Origin: a bacterium
GTDB lineage: Bacteria > Verrucomicrobiota > Kiritimatiellia > CAIKKV01 > CAITUY01
Direction: 5' to 3'
Assembly (NCBI GenBank): GCA_037128595.1
Contig: JBAXWB010000022.1
Location: 24,343-88,342 of the forward strand
DNA length: 64,000 nt
The position numbers and the translations under genes are program-made. Below are positions 51,653 to 60,271 of the stretch, piece after piece. Each line of letters starts with the position of its first letter. The first letter of the stretch is position 1. The notes under the pieces are model-generated. The model ran no database searches. It worked only from the letters and a program-made list of their open reading frames with translations, and was not told where the DNA came from.

Positions 51653-53794
51653 TTACTCCAGAAATTTAAAACCCGACACGACTAAATCGACTTTCCGGAC
51701 TTCATCGGAACCCAACCACAGTGTCACTTTTTTTACATCCAATAACCCCGGAGTGGCGGGAAGCGGAATCCGGAGCTCCTGCGCCAGGAAGCGGGTGTGA
51801 TGAAACTTCACCATGATCTCCTGCGATACCGCACGTCCTTCTGAATCCGGCCGCTCCAAACTGATCACCGCCTTTAGAACGGGGCCGCGATTGCGGTAGC
51901 GGAGCCGCAACTCACCCCCGGACAAGGCCAGCCCCCCTGAGGGCTGATCGAACAGCCACGTCACCGCCGCCTGTCGCACCTTTTTCCCGGTCAACCGCCA
52001 GCCACGCCACCCGCGGTCCAACGCCAGCGAACTTCCATCCGGCGACCAGACCACCGTCCGGCTGCCCGGCACCAGCAGATCGGCCGGCTTCCCGTCGGGA
52101 TAAATCAAACGCAATGCCCCCGCCACCCCGCGCTGGTCAAGGTAACGCGCCATGGCGTCATCACTCTGCCCAAGTCCGCCCAGGATCAGCGACATCACAT
52201 GAACCGCCGTCTGACACCGGATCGGCAACTGCGTGGCCATGTGGATCCCCTCCCAGGGACCATGCGCGGTAAACAGTGCTGAAACACAGGACCAATGATC
52301 ACGGAGGAATCGTTCCACGTCATCCGGCAGGATACTGTAGGCCACCCCCAGCGTGTAGATTGAGGGGGCATTGGTGATCCGGACATCACTGACCACCGCC
52401 AGGTCCGGCACGCCTATTTTGCCGCTGTACTGATATCCCTTCCCGCTATAGGCCTCTGACAGAAATCCCGGCAGATGATACGCACGCGAATAGTCCAGAT
52501 TGATCCGCACCGCATTTTCAAGACTGGCCCGCCAACTGGGATTCCGGCGTTCCCCCATGAACAGGGAAAGCCCGAGCGCCTGAAAGGCCGATCCCTCCCA
52601 CACCCCCAGGGTAAAGCATTCCCGGCCCGTGGTCATGAGCCGTGATTTGATTTTAAAGTTCTGATACCGCAAGGGGTCATCAGGAAATCCGAAACGCACC
52701 ACCACAAAGGCCATGGGGCCCCTGAACTCGTTGACAAAATAGTCGGCATAGGCGGCCTGCCAGACCCCCGCCCCATCCGCCCATCCCAGATATTGTTGAT
52801 GGGTGGCATTCCAGCCGAACCGGAAGAGACCGCGTTTCGCATCATAGAGCGTGCGATACCCGGCCTGCTGGGCCTCAAGGAATCCCTCCAACCGCGCCCT
52901 GATAAGGGCCGCCTGCGGACCCAACGGCTCAGCGGGACGCTTCGCCCCACCTCTTGAAGTTTCCGCTATTCCGGTAGGGCGAGGCGTCTCGCCGAGCCGT
53001 CCTGGATTAGATGGTGTAATGTCCGGACTCAACAACAGTCCTATGGCCTTGGCGACGGAGGCGCTGAGATTGGCATTGTCCCCGAAGACCACCTGCACCA
53101 CGCGCCGGTCGATAATCGTCATCAGCTTGATCTGGCCCTCATGCGAGGCATAGGGGGCCAGGGCACCCTGGAAGCCCGCCTGGCCATAGCCATAGCCCGC
53201 GCCGCGCAGGATCTCGCCCTGCTCCCCATTGGCCAGGGGCCGCACCCATCCGGCCTGTTCGAGCGCACGCCATACGGCCAGCCCCTCCGGCTCCCCATAC
53301 GCCTCGATAAAATCCTTCCGGTACGCATCCGCGCCTAACGGGGCGACCCGCCGGCCGTGATCGAACCCGATAAAATTACAAAGCAACCCCTGCGCACTCA
53401 GCAGCGGATCGGCCTGATCCTGAACCAGACACCGGCTGACCCGGTCCAGTTCGCCCATCGCTTCCAGGCGTGACACATAGGGCTGATCGGCCATCCCCGC
53501 CGCGATGTGGGCTAACAATTCAATCCATTCTCCAATCGTCGTGAGCTGGGTAAATCCCCTCAACTGAAGGCCATTGCGATCATTCCAGCCCTCCACCGGA
53601 TAACCGGAGGCCTCGTCAAACAGCCCCTGCCCGGGCTTGATATAGCCCAGCGCATTCTCCACCAACTGTCGCATGTGGACATGCTGAGGAGGGATGGACG
53701 GGAGATAAAACGGAGACGCGACTGGTTCGCCACCGGCAACCACCGTGGCCAGAAGCGCCAGGCCAGCCATTATGATGTTAAGGTTACGATGCAT
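51653..53794 (-). CDS. Secreted glucoamylase-like (alpha/alpha) barrel protein
   Basis: A 713-residue exported protein; the signal peptide ends near residue 21 (TVVAGG). Helix-rich sequence with Trp/Tyr/Asp clusters (SGYPVEGWNDRNGLQLRGF, GLFRFGWNATHQQYLGWADG, YAYSI-type helices, GPWEGIHMATQLP) suggests an (alpha/alpha)6 barrel like the glucoamylase-type or beta-1,2-glucan-active enzymes, followed by a beta-sandwich (about 590-713). The catalytic residues are not assignable by eye. It lies 26 bp after the giant GH94-type gene on the same strand, so both may act on one glucan. A palindromic insert occupies about residues 258-297. Confidence 0.65.
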   Translation of the reverse strand: MHRNLNIIMAGLALLATVVAGGEPVASPFYLPSIPPQHVHMRQLVENALGYIKPGQGLFDEASGYPVEGWNDRNGLQLRGFTQLTTIGEWIELLAHIAAGMADQPYVSRLEAMGELDRVSRCLVQDQADPLLSAQGLLCNFIGFDHGRRVAPLGADAYRKDFIEAYGEPEGLAVWRALEQAGWVRPLANGEQGEILRGAGYGYGQAGFQGALAPYASHEGQIKLMTIIDRRVVQVVFGDNANLSASVAKAIGLLLSPDITPSNPGRLGETPRPTGIAETSRGGAKRPAEPLGPQAALIRARLEGFLEAQQAGYRTLYDAKRGLFRFGWNATHQQYLGWADGAGVWQAAYADYFVNEFRGPMAFVVVRFGFPDDPLRYQNFKIKSRLMTTGRECFTLGVWEGSAFQALGLSLFMGERRNPSWRASLENAVRINLDYSRAYHLPGFLSEAYSGKGYQYSGKIGVPDLAVVSDVRITNAPSIYTLGVAYSILPDDVERFLRDHWSCVSALFTAHGPWEGIHMATQLPIRCQTAVHVMSLILGGLGQSDDAMARYLDQRGVAGALRLIYPDGKPADLLVPGSRTVVWSPDGSSLALDRGWRGWRLTGKKVRQAAVTWLFDQPSGGLALSGGELRLRYRNRGPVLKAVISLERPDSEGRAVSQEIMVKFHHTRFLAQELRIPLPATPGLLDVKKVTLWLGSDEVRKVDLVVSGFKFLE
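52978..52993. repeat. Palindromic element inside the 51653-53794 gene
   Basis: GGCGAG and CTCGCC pair around GCGT. The element lies within a low-complexity, Pro/Arg/Gly-rich segment (about residues 258-297, including GRLGETPRPT) that interrupts the helical domain without breaking the frame. Confidence 0.55.
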
Positions 53795-53820
53795 ATGGAG
53801 GGTTTTGCTCTGTCAAAACC

Positions 53821-56800
53821 TTATCCTATTCCCGGCGCCGACGGAGCGGCGCCCTCCATTTTTCTGAATGGACTGTTCGTCAAATCACGCGAGATCTTGT
53901 GCACCCGCAGGCCACCGCGGGGGTCCGCCAGGTCAGCGGGCAACTTCATCTGGTTGCCTTCCAGTTTGACTCCCACGACCCCCTCGAGGGCCTGCCTGAA
54001 CATCCAGGCGGCGGCACCGGTATAGCCATTCCAGATCATCCGTCCGGAATCAAACGTGGTCAACAAATCCGCCGGCTGTTTATTCGGCTGTCCGCCATAG
54101 CGCTCAATCTGGTCGGGGGTCGTATGATCCAACGCCGAGATCTTGCGCCATAGCCGGATGGCCGTTTCACGGTAGGTGGCGGCCGCAACCGGATCGCCCG
54201 CTTCCGCCCGCTCCTCCGCCAGATGCCGGGCGGCCCCGACCATCCACTGCACCCCATGGCAGTACATCCCGTTTTCGCGCACGCCTTCGGGATACTTGCA
54301 ACTCCTGCCCAGATAGGGCTTGGTCTGTTCATTCAACGCCGGCCAGCCGAGCAGGATCACATGCTCCCGTTCCAACGTCCGGAGCGCCGTATCAAACACT
54401 ATTCGCGCCCGTTCTTTATCAACCCCTGCAAAAACCGCCCAGGCCGCCGTCAGGGCATCCACTTCCCAGATGCCGCTTCCCTTGACCCCGATCTCGGTCC
54501 CATCATCATGAATGGCCCGCAAATACCGGTCTTCCCGCCAGGTTTCATTGATCGCCACCCCCAGCGCCTCCAGGCGCTGCTGATACGCGGCCGCATGGCG
54601 CGGGAGACATCGCCGCTGCAGCACCGGCATTAACTCGCGCAGGATATAATACAGAAAGAAGCCCATCCACACGCTTTCGCCACGTCCCTCACTGCCGATT
54701 TCATCCAGCCCGTCATTCCAATCGCCCGTCCCCATCAGTGGCAGTCCATGCCGGCCCATGCGTTTTTTCAGGACCAGATCCAGCGCACGCCTCACATGAG
54801 CCAGCACCGAATCCGCCCGGGTGGATCGCAACGGGAAAAAGCCCATCCCCTGCTTGCCCTCGGGCAGCGGCAGGAGGGGAATCTCGGCATCCAGATACGG
54901 GACCGTCTCATCCAGCAGCGTTTCATCCCCGGTCATGCGGACATACTCCGCCACCGCCCAGCCGAGCCATAACAGGTTATCGCAGGCATGTGAGCGACTC
55001 GAGAAACTGGTCCGTCCATCCTGCTGCAGGAAGAACCAGTGGACCGTATCCCCCTCCACAAACTGCTGGGCGGCATGCAGCAGAATCTGACGGCGGGCCA
55101 GGGCCGGATCAACCCAGATCAGATTCACGCAGTCCTGCAACTGATCCCGGTATCCAAACGCGCCACTGGCCTGATAGAAGCCTTTACGGGCCCAGATGCG
55201 TTCGGCGAGCGCCTGATAGCGCAGCCAGTACAAATACCCGTCCACGGCCGGATCGGACGTCTCCACGTCCAGCGTCCCCATAAACCCGTTCCACCAGCGG
55301 CGGGTGGCGGCCAGCTGACCGGCCGCATGCCCGACCTCCAGATAACGCGCGATGAGGTGTTCCGCCTCCGCTTGAGTCCCCGTCTGGCCCAGCACCACCA
55401 CCACCTCACGTTCCGCATGAGGGGGAATCTCCACCGCAATCCGGAAGGCGGCCACCGCCTGCGGGTCATGAAGATCCGCGGGCGCCGCCCCGCCTTCCAC
55501 CCAGGCCGGATGCGCCACCGTCCGCCCCGCCCCGAAAAATTCACCCCGCCGGGTGGTACTCGCCTCGGGCTTGAGGGACACCGCCACAAAGGCCGGCCCG
55601 GTGCGGAAGGTATTGCGGGGATTCTCAAACAGCCACCCATGCCCCGTCGACGAGGGATGGCGCAGCAACGTCCCGGAATGCTCCGGTTGCGCCGCCAGCG
55701 TCATCTGGAAATACGGCGCACAATAAAAGCGCCGGACCTGATCTCCCTCGTTGCGGAGTTTCAGGCAATAGACACCAAGCGGCTCATCCGGCGGAACAAA
55801 TACCGTCAGCTCACTCGCCAGCGTTCCCTGCCTCATATGAAAGACCGCCGTCCCATCGGTCCGGAACTCCGTCTCATAGACCGCACCGGAGGCCCGTAAC
55901 GGCTCGAAAGTCGGCGAGACCCATTGCCGGTGATCGCAGTCATACAGGTAAATCGCTTCGCCTGGCACCTCCCGGGTGGTCGTGTCGGCCCAGTCGGGCG
56001 TCAACCGGTTCTGCTGCGAATTCACACTCGATGAGGAATGCAAGCCACGCTGGGTCACGGCCAGCACATGGCCCAGGGCATTGGCCATGGTGTGATCAAA
56101 GGGCCGCGGGGTAAAGGGAGTGAGCACCCGCATCACGCGGCCACCTTCCTCAAAGCGGGCATAGGGGGGCGCCCAGTCCGGTGGCGGACGGCCATGGCCG
56201 ATGAGCAGTCCGGCAGCAGACTTATCGGTCGTTGGCGTGACGGGACACCCCGCGCCACCTGAAGCTAACACGGCGGGCGAAGCGCACGCCTTGATCAAGG
56301 TCTCGGCGGCTTCCAGCGAAGCGGCACACCCCACCCACAAACGCACGCTCACTTCCCCGCCGGCGGGCAGGTCCAGCCGCAGCGCCAGGCTCGCAATCCC
56401 ATCAAACATGGGGCACGAGGCCAGGGCCTCAGGGGGGCGCCATTTCATTTCGCGCAAGGCTTCCGGAGCCCACAACGAACCGGCCCGCCCGATAAATTCC
56501 ACCCGCGCCACATGAATCCCCGCCGGGGCACGATCTGCCGCCAGGAACCCGGCCAACTTGCTGGTATGGTGCAACGCCACGACCGCATTCAACCCGGGGA
56601 CATACGACATTTCCGGAAACAGGCGGTTGTACTGGGTATGCCCGCGATCGGCATCCATACTGTTCAGTGACCACTCGACATAGGGGACCAGACACACGGA
56701 ACGGGCCTTGCCCCCCGGGTTACGAACCGTCACCGTCCAGGCCTCCAGCGGCAGGGTCTCGTCTGGCAGCGTGACGACCATCTCCGTGTCAAGTCCATGC

Positions 56801-59800
56801 TGGCGATGCCGGAACCGGAGGTCATCCCCCTCGTCCAACACCTCCGGCTGCGGCCCGAGCTCCGCGGGGAAGTTGCCCAGCACCGGCCAGGCCGGATGGG
56901 TGCCGGTTCCGTCAGCCTGCTCCTCCACTAAAAAGAGGGCGCGTCCCGCCGGATCATGCCCTTCATAGGAGCGACGGTGGACATCTGCCCGCTGGGGGAG
57001 ATACTCCGCACAGGGGGCCCCGCCGGGCTGAAGGGAAAACGCATAGACGTTGTTATCCAGCTCGGGAATGGTGGGCGGCAGTTCGCCCCGTTTGCGCAAA
57101 ATACGGAATCCGGTCGCCAACGCCACGACCGCCGCCAGCAGCAGGCCCGCCTCGATCACCCCGTTGCCCGGCGATTGCGCCCAGAGTTTCTCAATCCAGG
57201 GAGTGGTGGATAACTGCAGGGCTTTCGACTGGTCCCAAACTTGATCCCAGGCCGCGCCGGCGGGAATATAAAACGGGAGCAACAGCGGGGCCCAGGTGGT
57301 AAACCGCTTGATCCCCTCGGGAATGAAGCGGGCGGCGGCATGGGGCCCCAGGAAGCGGGCCACCCGCTCATCCAGCCGGTCCATGCCGAGGAAACTGAGA
57401 TTCACCAGGGTCGCCACCCTCAGGCCCATGTGATCCAGCCAGATCAAGACCCGGAAGGCATCATAGGCCAAAACCCACATGAACACCTTCAGGCTCCAAG
57501 CCTCGAAGGCGGCGCCATTCAGCAGGCCGGTTTGCGCCATACAAAAGAGCGTGCGGATGGCGCCATCCTGATTATACCAGGTGGGAACCGACATCTGGCG
57601 CAGGAAGGTAAAAATAACGGGCGCCATCCACAACCCCCAGCGCAGGACAAAGATCGTGCCATCCGCCAGTTCCGCCAGGCCATCACGCGACGCCAGACGC
57701 CGCACCGGCGCCCACTCGCGCTGAAACAGGGCCATCAGGAAGGACCGGTTGATCGCAAACAACCAGGCCGCCACCCCCCAGGAGATCACCCCGGCCAGGG
57801 CTTCGTTCCATAACAACCGGGCCCCGCCCGTATAGTCGCCCAGACTCAGGAAACCCCACCGGCTCAGGAGCGGATACACATCGTACGGGGCGGGCGGCAT
57901 GCCGTAACCACAATACAGGGCCAGTTTCGCCGCCACCACCGGGGTCTGAACCGGATCGAAATAAAAGCCCAGCGCCGCCCCCACCAACCCGCCCAGCACC
58001 GCCTCCACGCCATACAGCCGCAACCCGGCCATGCCCCCGCGCCCGGTTCCCGCGTAGAATGCATCACTCACGATACTCATGCCGGCATATATCACGACCC
58101 CCGCCACGAAACCCAGGCCGGCCCGGTCCGGCAGGCTCAACCCGGTGAACTGATGACTCCAGGCCCAGGAAATAAACAGCCCGGTCACCGCCCCGCGCAA
58201 CATCAGGGCGGGCCGGCAGTAATTCCGGCCCAAGCGCCGGGCAAATGAAGGGCTCCCGTCAAAGCTCTCGATGAGCGTCTTGACGAAGGGAAACAGCAGT
58301 GCCCCCAGGCAGGCCCAGGACAAGAGCGGCGCAGCGGCATAGGCCTGCTGCCAGAAGGACGAGGCCGCCACCCATTGGCTCAGGTTCAGAATCCCCATCA
58401 ACCACCCGCTGAATACCAACCCGTTAAAGAACCCTTTGTGGGCATAGCCGATCAGGGCGGGCCCTTTCAGTTTCCGGCGATGCATGGCATCCAGCAGCAT
58501 CCCCGTCAACAGATACGCCTCCGCCCATAAGAGCCCTTGGGAAAGCATGGCCGCTCCAATGGCTACCAGCGGTTGCATCCACAGGGGAAGGTCATACAAC
58601 CCTGACCCCATATCCGCTATCAGGGGAGAAACGGCCACCGCCCACGCGGAGACCACCAGCACCCGGGTGACGCGCGCGCCCCACAGGCGGACCCACCACC
58701 CCGCCCCGTTCGCCCGGCGCCGGCAGGCCAGGGCTGCAGCCAGGTTGAACACCATCAGGGTCACCATGCGGGCGACCAGGATCCGGACTTCCACTCCGCC
58801 CCATGTCCCCGGCAACACCAGCGACCCCGCCTGCAACATCAGGTCGCGATTGGGCAGGAGCAGCAGAATCCCGAAGAGAAAGGGAATTAAAATCAGCCGC
58901 AAGCCCATCACGGCATCCACCGGATGCTGGGTTGTCAGCAGGCGGCGCACATTGGCCCCATGATACATCAACCAGAAGATCACGGCACTCAACCGGGTGA
59001 TCTGGCCGAGCTCCCCCCACTGCGGGACAGCGGTCCAGATCGCCACCTCGCCCGCCGCCAGGGTCAATACCCCGGGAATCCAGGCATGTTGAAACGTCTC
59101 CCAGGGCGTAGGTGCGCGCCGGGCCCAGAGCCGGGTGAACAGGGCGGCCATCCAGGCTCCCGCCAGCGCCACCCCCATCGGCGTCCAGGGACTCCGGCCG
59201 GGCCCCGTGTTGGCCGTCGCAAAAATGGCGAATACGGACCCCGCCGCCAAGACACAGGCGAACCCGAAAATGAGATCGCGCAACCAGCCCCTGGCCGGCC
59301 CACCGGCCGGGAAACGGCGTGCGGTCAGTCCGGTGAGGGCTGCCGCCAGAAATGCCGCCGCCAATAATCCAAGCCAGCGCCCCGAGGGACTCGCCAGGGC
59401 CAGACGCCAGGGTGCCCAGGCCACCAGTTCCGCGTTCATCACCAGGCCACCGGCCAGTGGCGCCGTTCCGCCGGGATGGGCCACCACCAGAACCGTCTCC
59501 GTCCAGGGACCGATACGGGTGGCATCCAAAAGCAGGTCTCCCTGTCCCCGTCGTGCCCGCAATACCAGGGGAAGGGTCTGAACCCCTGAGGCACCCTTGA
59601 TTTCCCAGCTGACACGCAACGGGACCGGGGCATCGGCGGCAAGCTCATACGTATAGTGCAACTCATTCGCCCGGGAAGGAAGGCCATCCGTTCCGGTATA
59701 CTTGGCCCAGATCCCCGCGGCCGCACCCGGAGGCAGGAAAAACCGCAACTGCCACGCCTGACTGGACTGAATGAGCGAGGCGGTCGCACCGGCAATCTGG

Positions 59801-59898
59801 AAAACACCTTGTTGGGAAGCCTGACTTAACGCACTTTCCGCCTGAAGGCTGAAAGCCATGGAGAAAAAAAACGTGAACAGAAGAGCACGAAAAGACAT
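53821..59898 (-). CDS. Giant polytopic membrane protein with C-terminal GH94-type (cyclic beta-1,2-glucan synthase-like) domain
   Basis: A protein of about 2025 residues. A signal peptide (MSFRALLFTFFFSMAFSLQA) is followed by a periplasmic beta domain (about 25-150), then about 20 hydrophobic segments (about 160-960). The C-terminal half (about 970-2010) is a GH94/GH36-like phosphorylase architecture: beta-sandwich repeats and an (alpha/alpha) barrel with GAFGYRDQLQDC, the hallmark GTGDWNDGLDEIG (catalytic Asp near 1725) and GVRENGMYCHGVQW. NdvB-type synthases join a GT84 transferase to this domain; no GT84 motif is visible here. The ATG at 59898 with AGGA is chosen over a GTG at 59964. The last residues (EGAAPSAPGIG) are encoded by a palindromic element. 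Confidence 0.75.
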   Translation of the reverse strand: MSFRALLFTFFFSMAFSLQAESALSQASQQGVFQIAGATASLIQSSQAWQLRFFLPPGAAAGIWAKYTGTDGLPSRANELHYTYELAADAPVPLRVSWEIKGASGVQTLPLVLRARRGQGDLLLDATRIGPWTETVLVVAHPGGTAPLAGGLVMNAELVAWAPWRLALASPSGRWLGLLAAAFLAAALTGLTARRFPAGGPARGWLRDLIFGFACVLAAGSVFAIFATANTGPGRSPWTPMGVALAGAWMAALFTRLWARRAPTPWETFQHAWIPGVLTLAAGEVAIWTAVPQWGELGQITRLSAVIFWLMYHGANVRRLLTTQHPVDAVMGLRLILIPFLFGILLLLPNRDLMLQAGSLVLPGTWGGVEVRILVARMVTLMVFNLAAALACRRRANGAGWWVRLWGARVTRVLVVSAWAVAVSPLIADMGSGLYDLPLWMQPLVAIGAAMLSQGLLWAEAYLLTGMLLDAMHRRKLKGPALIGYAHKGFFNGLVFSGWLMGILNLSQWVAASSFWQQAYAAAPLLSWACLGALLFPFVKTLIESFDGSPSFARRLGRNYCRPALMLRGAVTGLFISWAWSHQFTGLSLPDRAGLGFVAGVVIYAGMSIVSDAFYAGTGRGGMAGLRLYGVEAVLGGLVGAALGFYFDPVQTPVVAAKLALYCGYGMPPAPYDVYPLLSRWGFLSLGDYTGGARLLWNEALAGVISWGVAAWLFAINRSFLMALFQREWAPVRRLASRDGLAELADGTIFVLRWGLWMAPVIFTFLRQMSVPTWYNQDGAIRTLFCMAQTGLLNGAAFEAWSLKVFMWVLAYDAFRVLIWLDHMGLRVATLVNLSFLGMDRLDERVARFLGPHAAARFIPEGIKRFTTWAPLLLPFYIPAGAAWDQVWDQSKALQLSTTPWIEKLWAQSPGNGVIEAGLLLAAVVALATGFRILRKRGELPPTIPELDNNVYAFSLQPGGAPCAEYLPQRADVHRRSYEGHDPAGRALFLVEEQADGTGTHPAWPVLGNFPAELGPQPEVLDEGDDLRFRHRQHGLDTEMVVTLPDETLPLEAWTVTVRNPGGKARSVCLVPYVEWSLNSMDADRGHTQYNRLFPEMSYVPGLNAVVALHHTSKLAGFLAADRAPAGIHVARVEFIGRAGSLWAPEALREMKWRPPEALASCPMFDGIASLALRLDLPAGGEVSVRLWVGCAASLEAAETLIKACASPAVLASGGAGCPVTPTTDKSAAGLLIGHGRPPPDWAPPYARFEEGGRVMRVLTPFTPRPFDHTMANALGHVLAVTQRGLHSSSSVNSQQNRLTPDWADTTTREVPGEAIYLYDCDHRQWVSPTFEPLRASGAVYETEFRTDGTAVFHMRQGTLASELTVFVPPDEPLGVYCLKLRNEGDQVRRFYCAPYFQMTLAAQPEHSGTLLRHPSSTGHGWLFENPRNTFRTGPAFVAVSLKPEASTTRRGEFFGAGRTVAHPAWVEGGAAPADLHDPQAVAAFRIAVEIPPHAEREVVVVLGQTGTQAEAEHLIARYLEVGHAAGQLAATRRWWNGFMGTLDVETSDPAVDGYLYWLRYQALAERIWARKGFYQASGAFGYRDQLQDCVNLIWVDPALARRQILLHAAQQFVEGDTVHWFFLQQDGRTSFSSRSHACDNLLWLGWAVAEYVRMTGDETLLDETVPYLDAEIPLLPLPEGKQGMGFFPLRSTRADSVLAHVRRALDLVLKKRMGRHGLPLMGTGDWNDGLDEIGSEGRGESVWMGFFLYYILRELMPVLQRRCLPRHAAAYQQRLEALGVAINETWREDRYLRAIHDDGTEIGVKGSGIWEVDALTAAWAVFAGVDKERARIVFDTALRTLEREHVILLGWPALNEQTKPYLGRSCKYPEGVRENGMYCHGVQWMVGAARHLAEERAEAGDPVAAATYRETAIRLWRKISALDHTTPDQIERYGGQPNKQPADLLTTFDSGRMIWNGYTGAAAWMFRQALEGVVGVKLEGNQMKLPADLADPRGGLRVHKISRDLTNSPFRKMEGAAPSAPGIG
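53834..53871. repeat. Palindromic element forming the 3' end of the giant GH94-type gene
   Basis: GGCGCC (53834-53839) pairs with GGCGCC (53848-53853), and CCATT (53856-53860) pairs with AATGG (53867-53871). The element encodes the final residues of the protein. On the minus strand it contains AATGGAGGGCGC, also present on the plus strand at about 45808-45819. Confidence 0.5.
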
Positions 59899-60039
59899 TT
59901 TCCTGCCCGCCTCCGGTGGAAAACACTCACCCCTTCGTGTTCTTTGCGTGCTTCTGTTCAACACTGTATTCTCCCCTACAAATCCTGAACCAACCAGGCT
60001 TAATTAGCGCTTACTCGAAATGGTTTGTTGATTTGCGCT

Positions 60040-60218
60040 TTTCTCCCTGAAAGGGAGAAACTCCACAGCCAAGGGCGAAACCCTTGGGTTATGCGCACAC
60101 CCATCATCCCCATCAACCCTGTAAGGGTTGAGCCCTTTCAGGGTTCTGTTTGATTTTTCACATCATCATGTCCAGGGGCTTCACCCCTGGCTATAAAAAT
60201 TCAGCCCTTTCAGGGCTG
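60040..60218. repeat. Array of five short hairpins in a gene-free gap
   Basis: The 373-bp gap between the MscS-type gene and the giant GH94-type gene holds five perfect hairpins: TTTCTCCCT/AGGGAGAAA (60040-60060), CCAAGGG/CCCTTGG (60069-60087), CAACCCT/AGGGTTG (60114-60130), CCAGGGG/CCCCTGG (60172-60190) and CAGCCCT/AGGGCTG (60202-60218). Loops are 3-5 bases. A sixth, imperfect stem (AGCCCT/AGGGTT, 60131-60145) lies between. No coding potential is convincing. It looks like a dispersed intergenic repeat rather than a simple terminator. Confidence 0.75.
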
Positions 60219-60271
60219 CTTCCTCCAAACCCAATCTTTTTCGGACAGCGTCTAATAACAGTCGGCAAGTC

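Noticed and set aside
60040..60218. CRISPR array
   Set aside because: The hairpins are short palindromes of differing sequence and spacing, not 24-37-bp direct repeats with unique spacers, and no cas genes are present.
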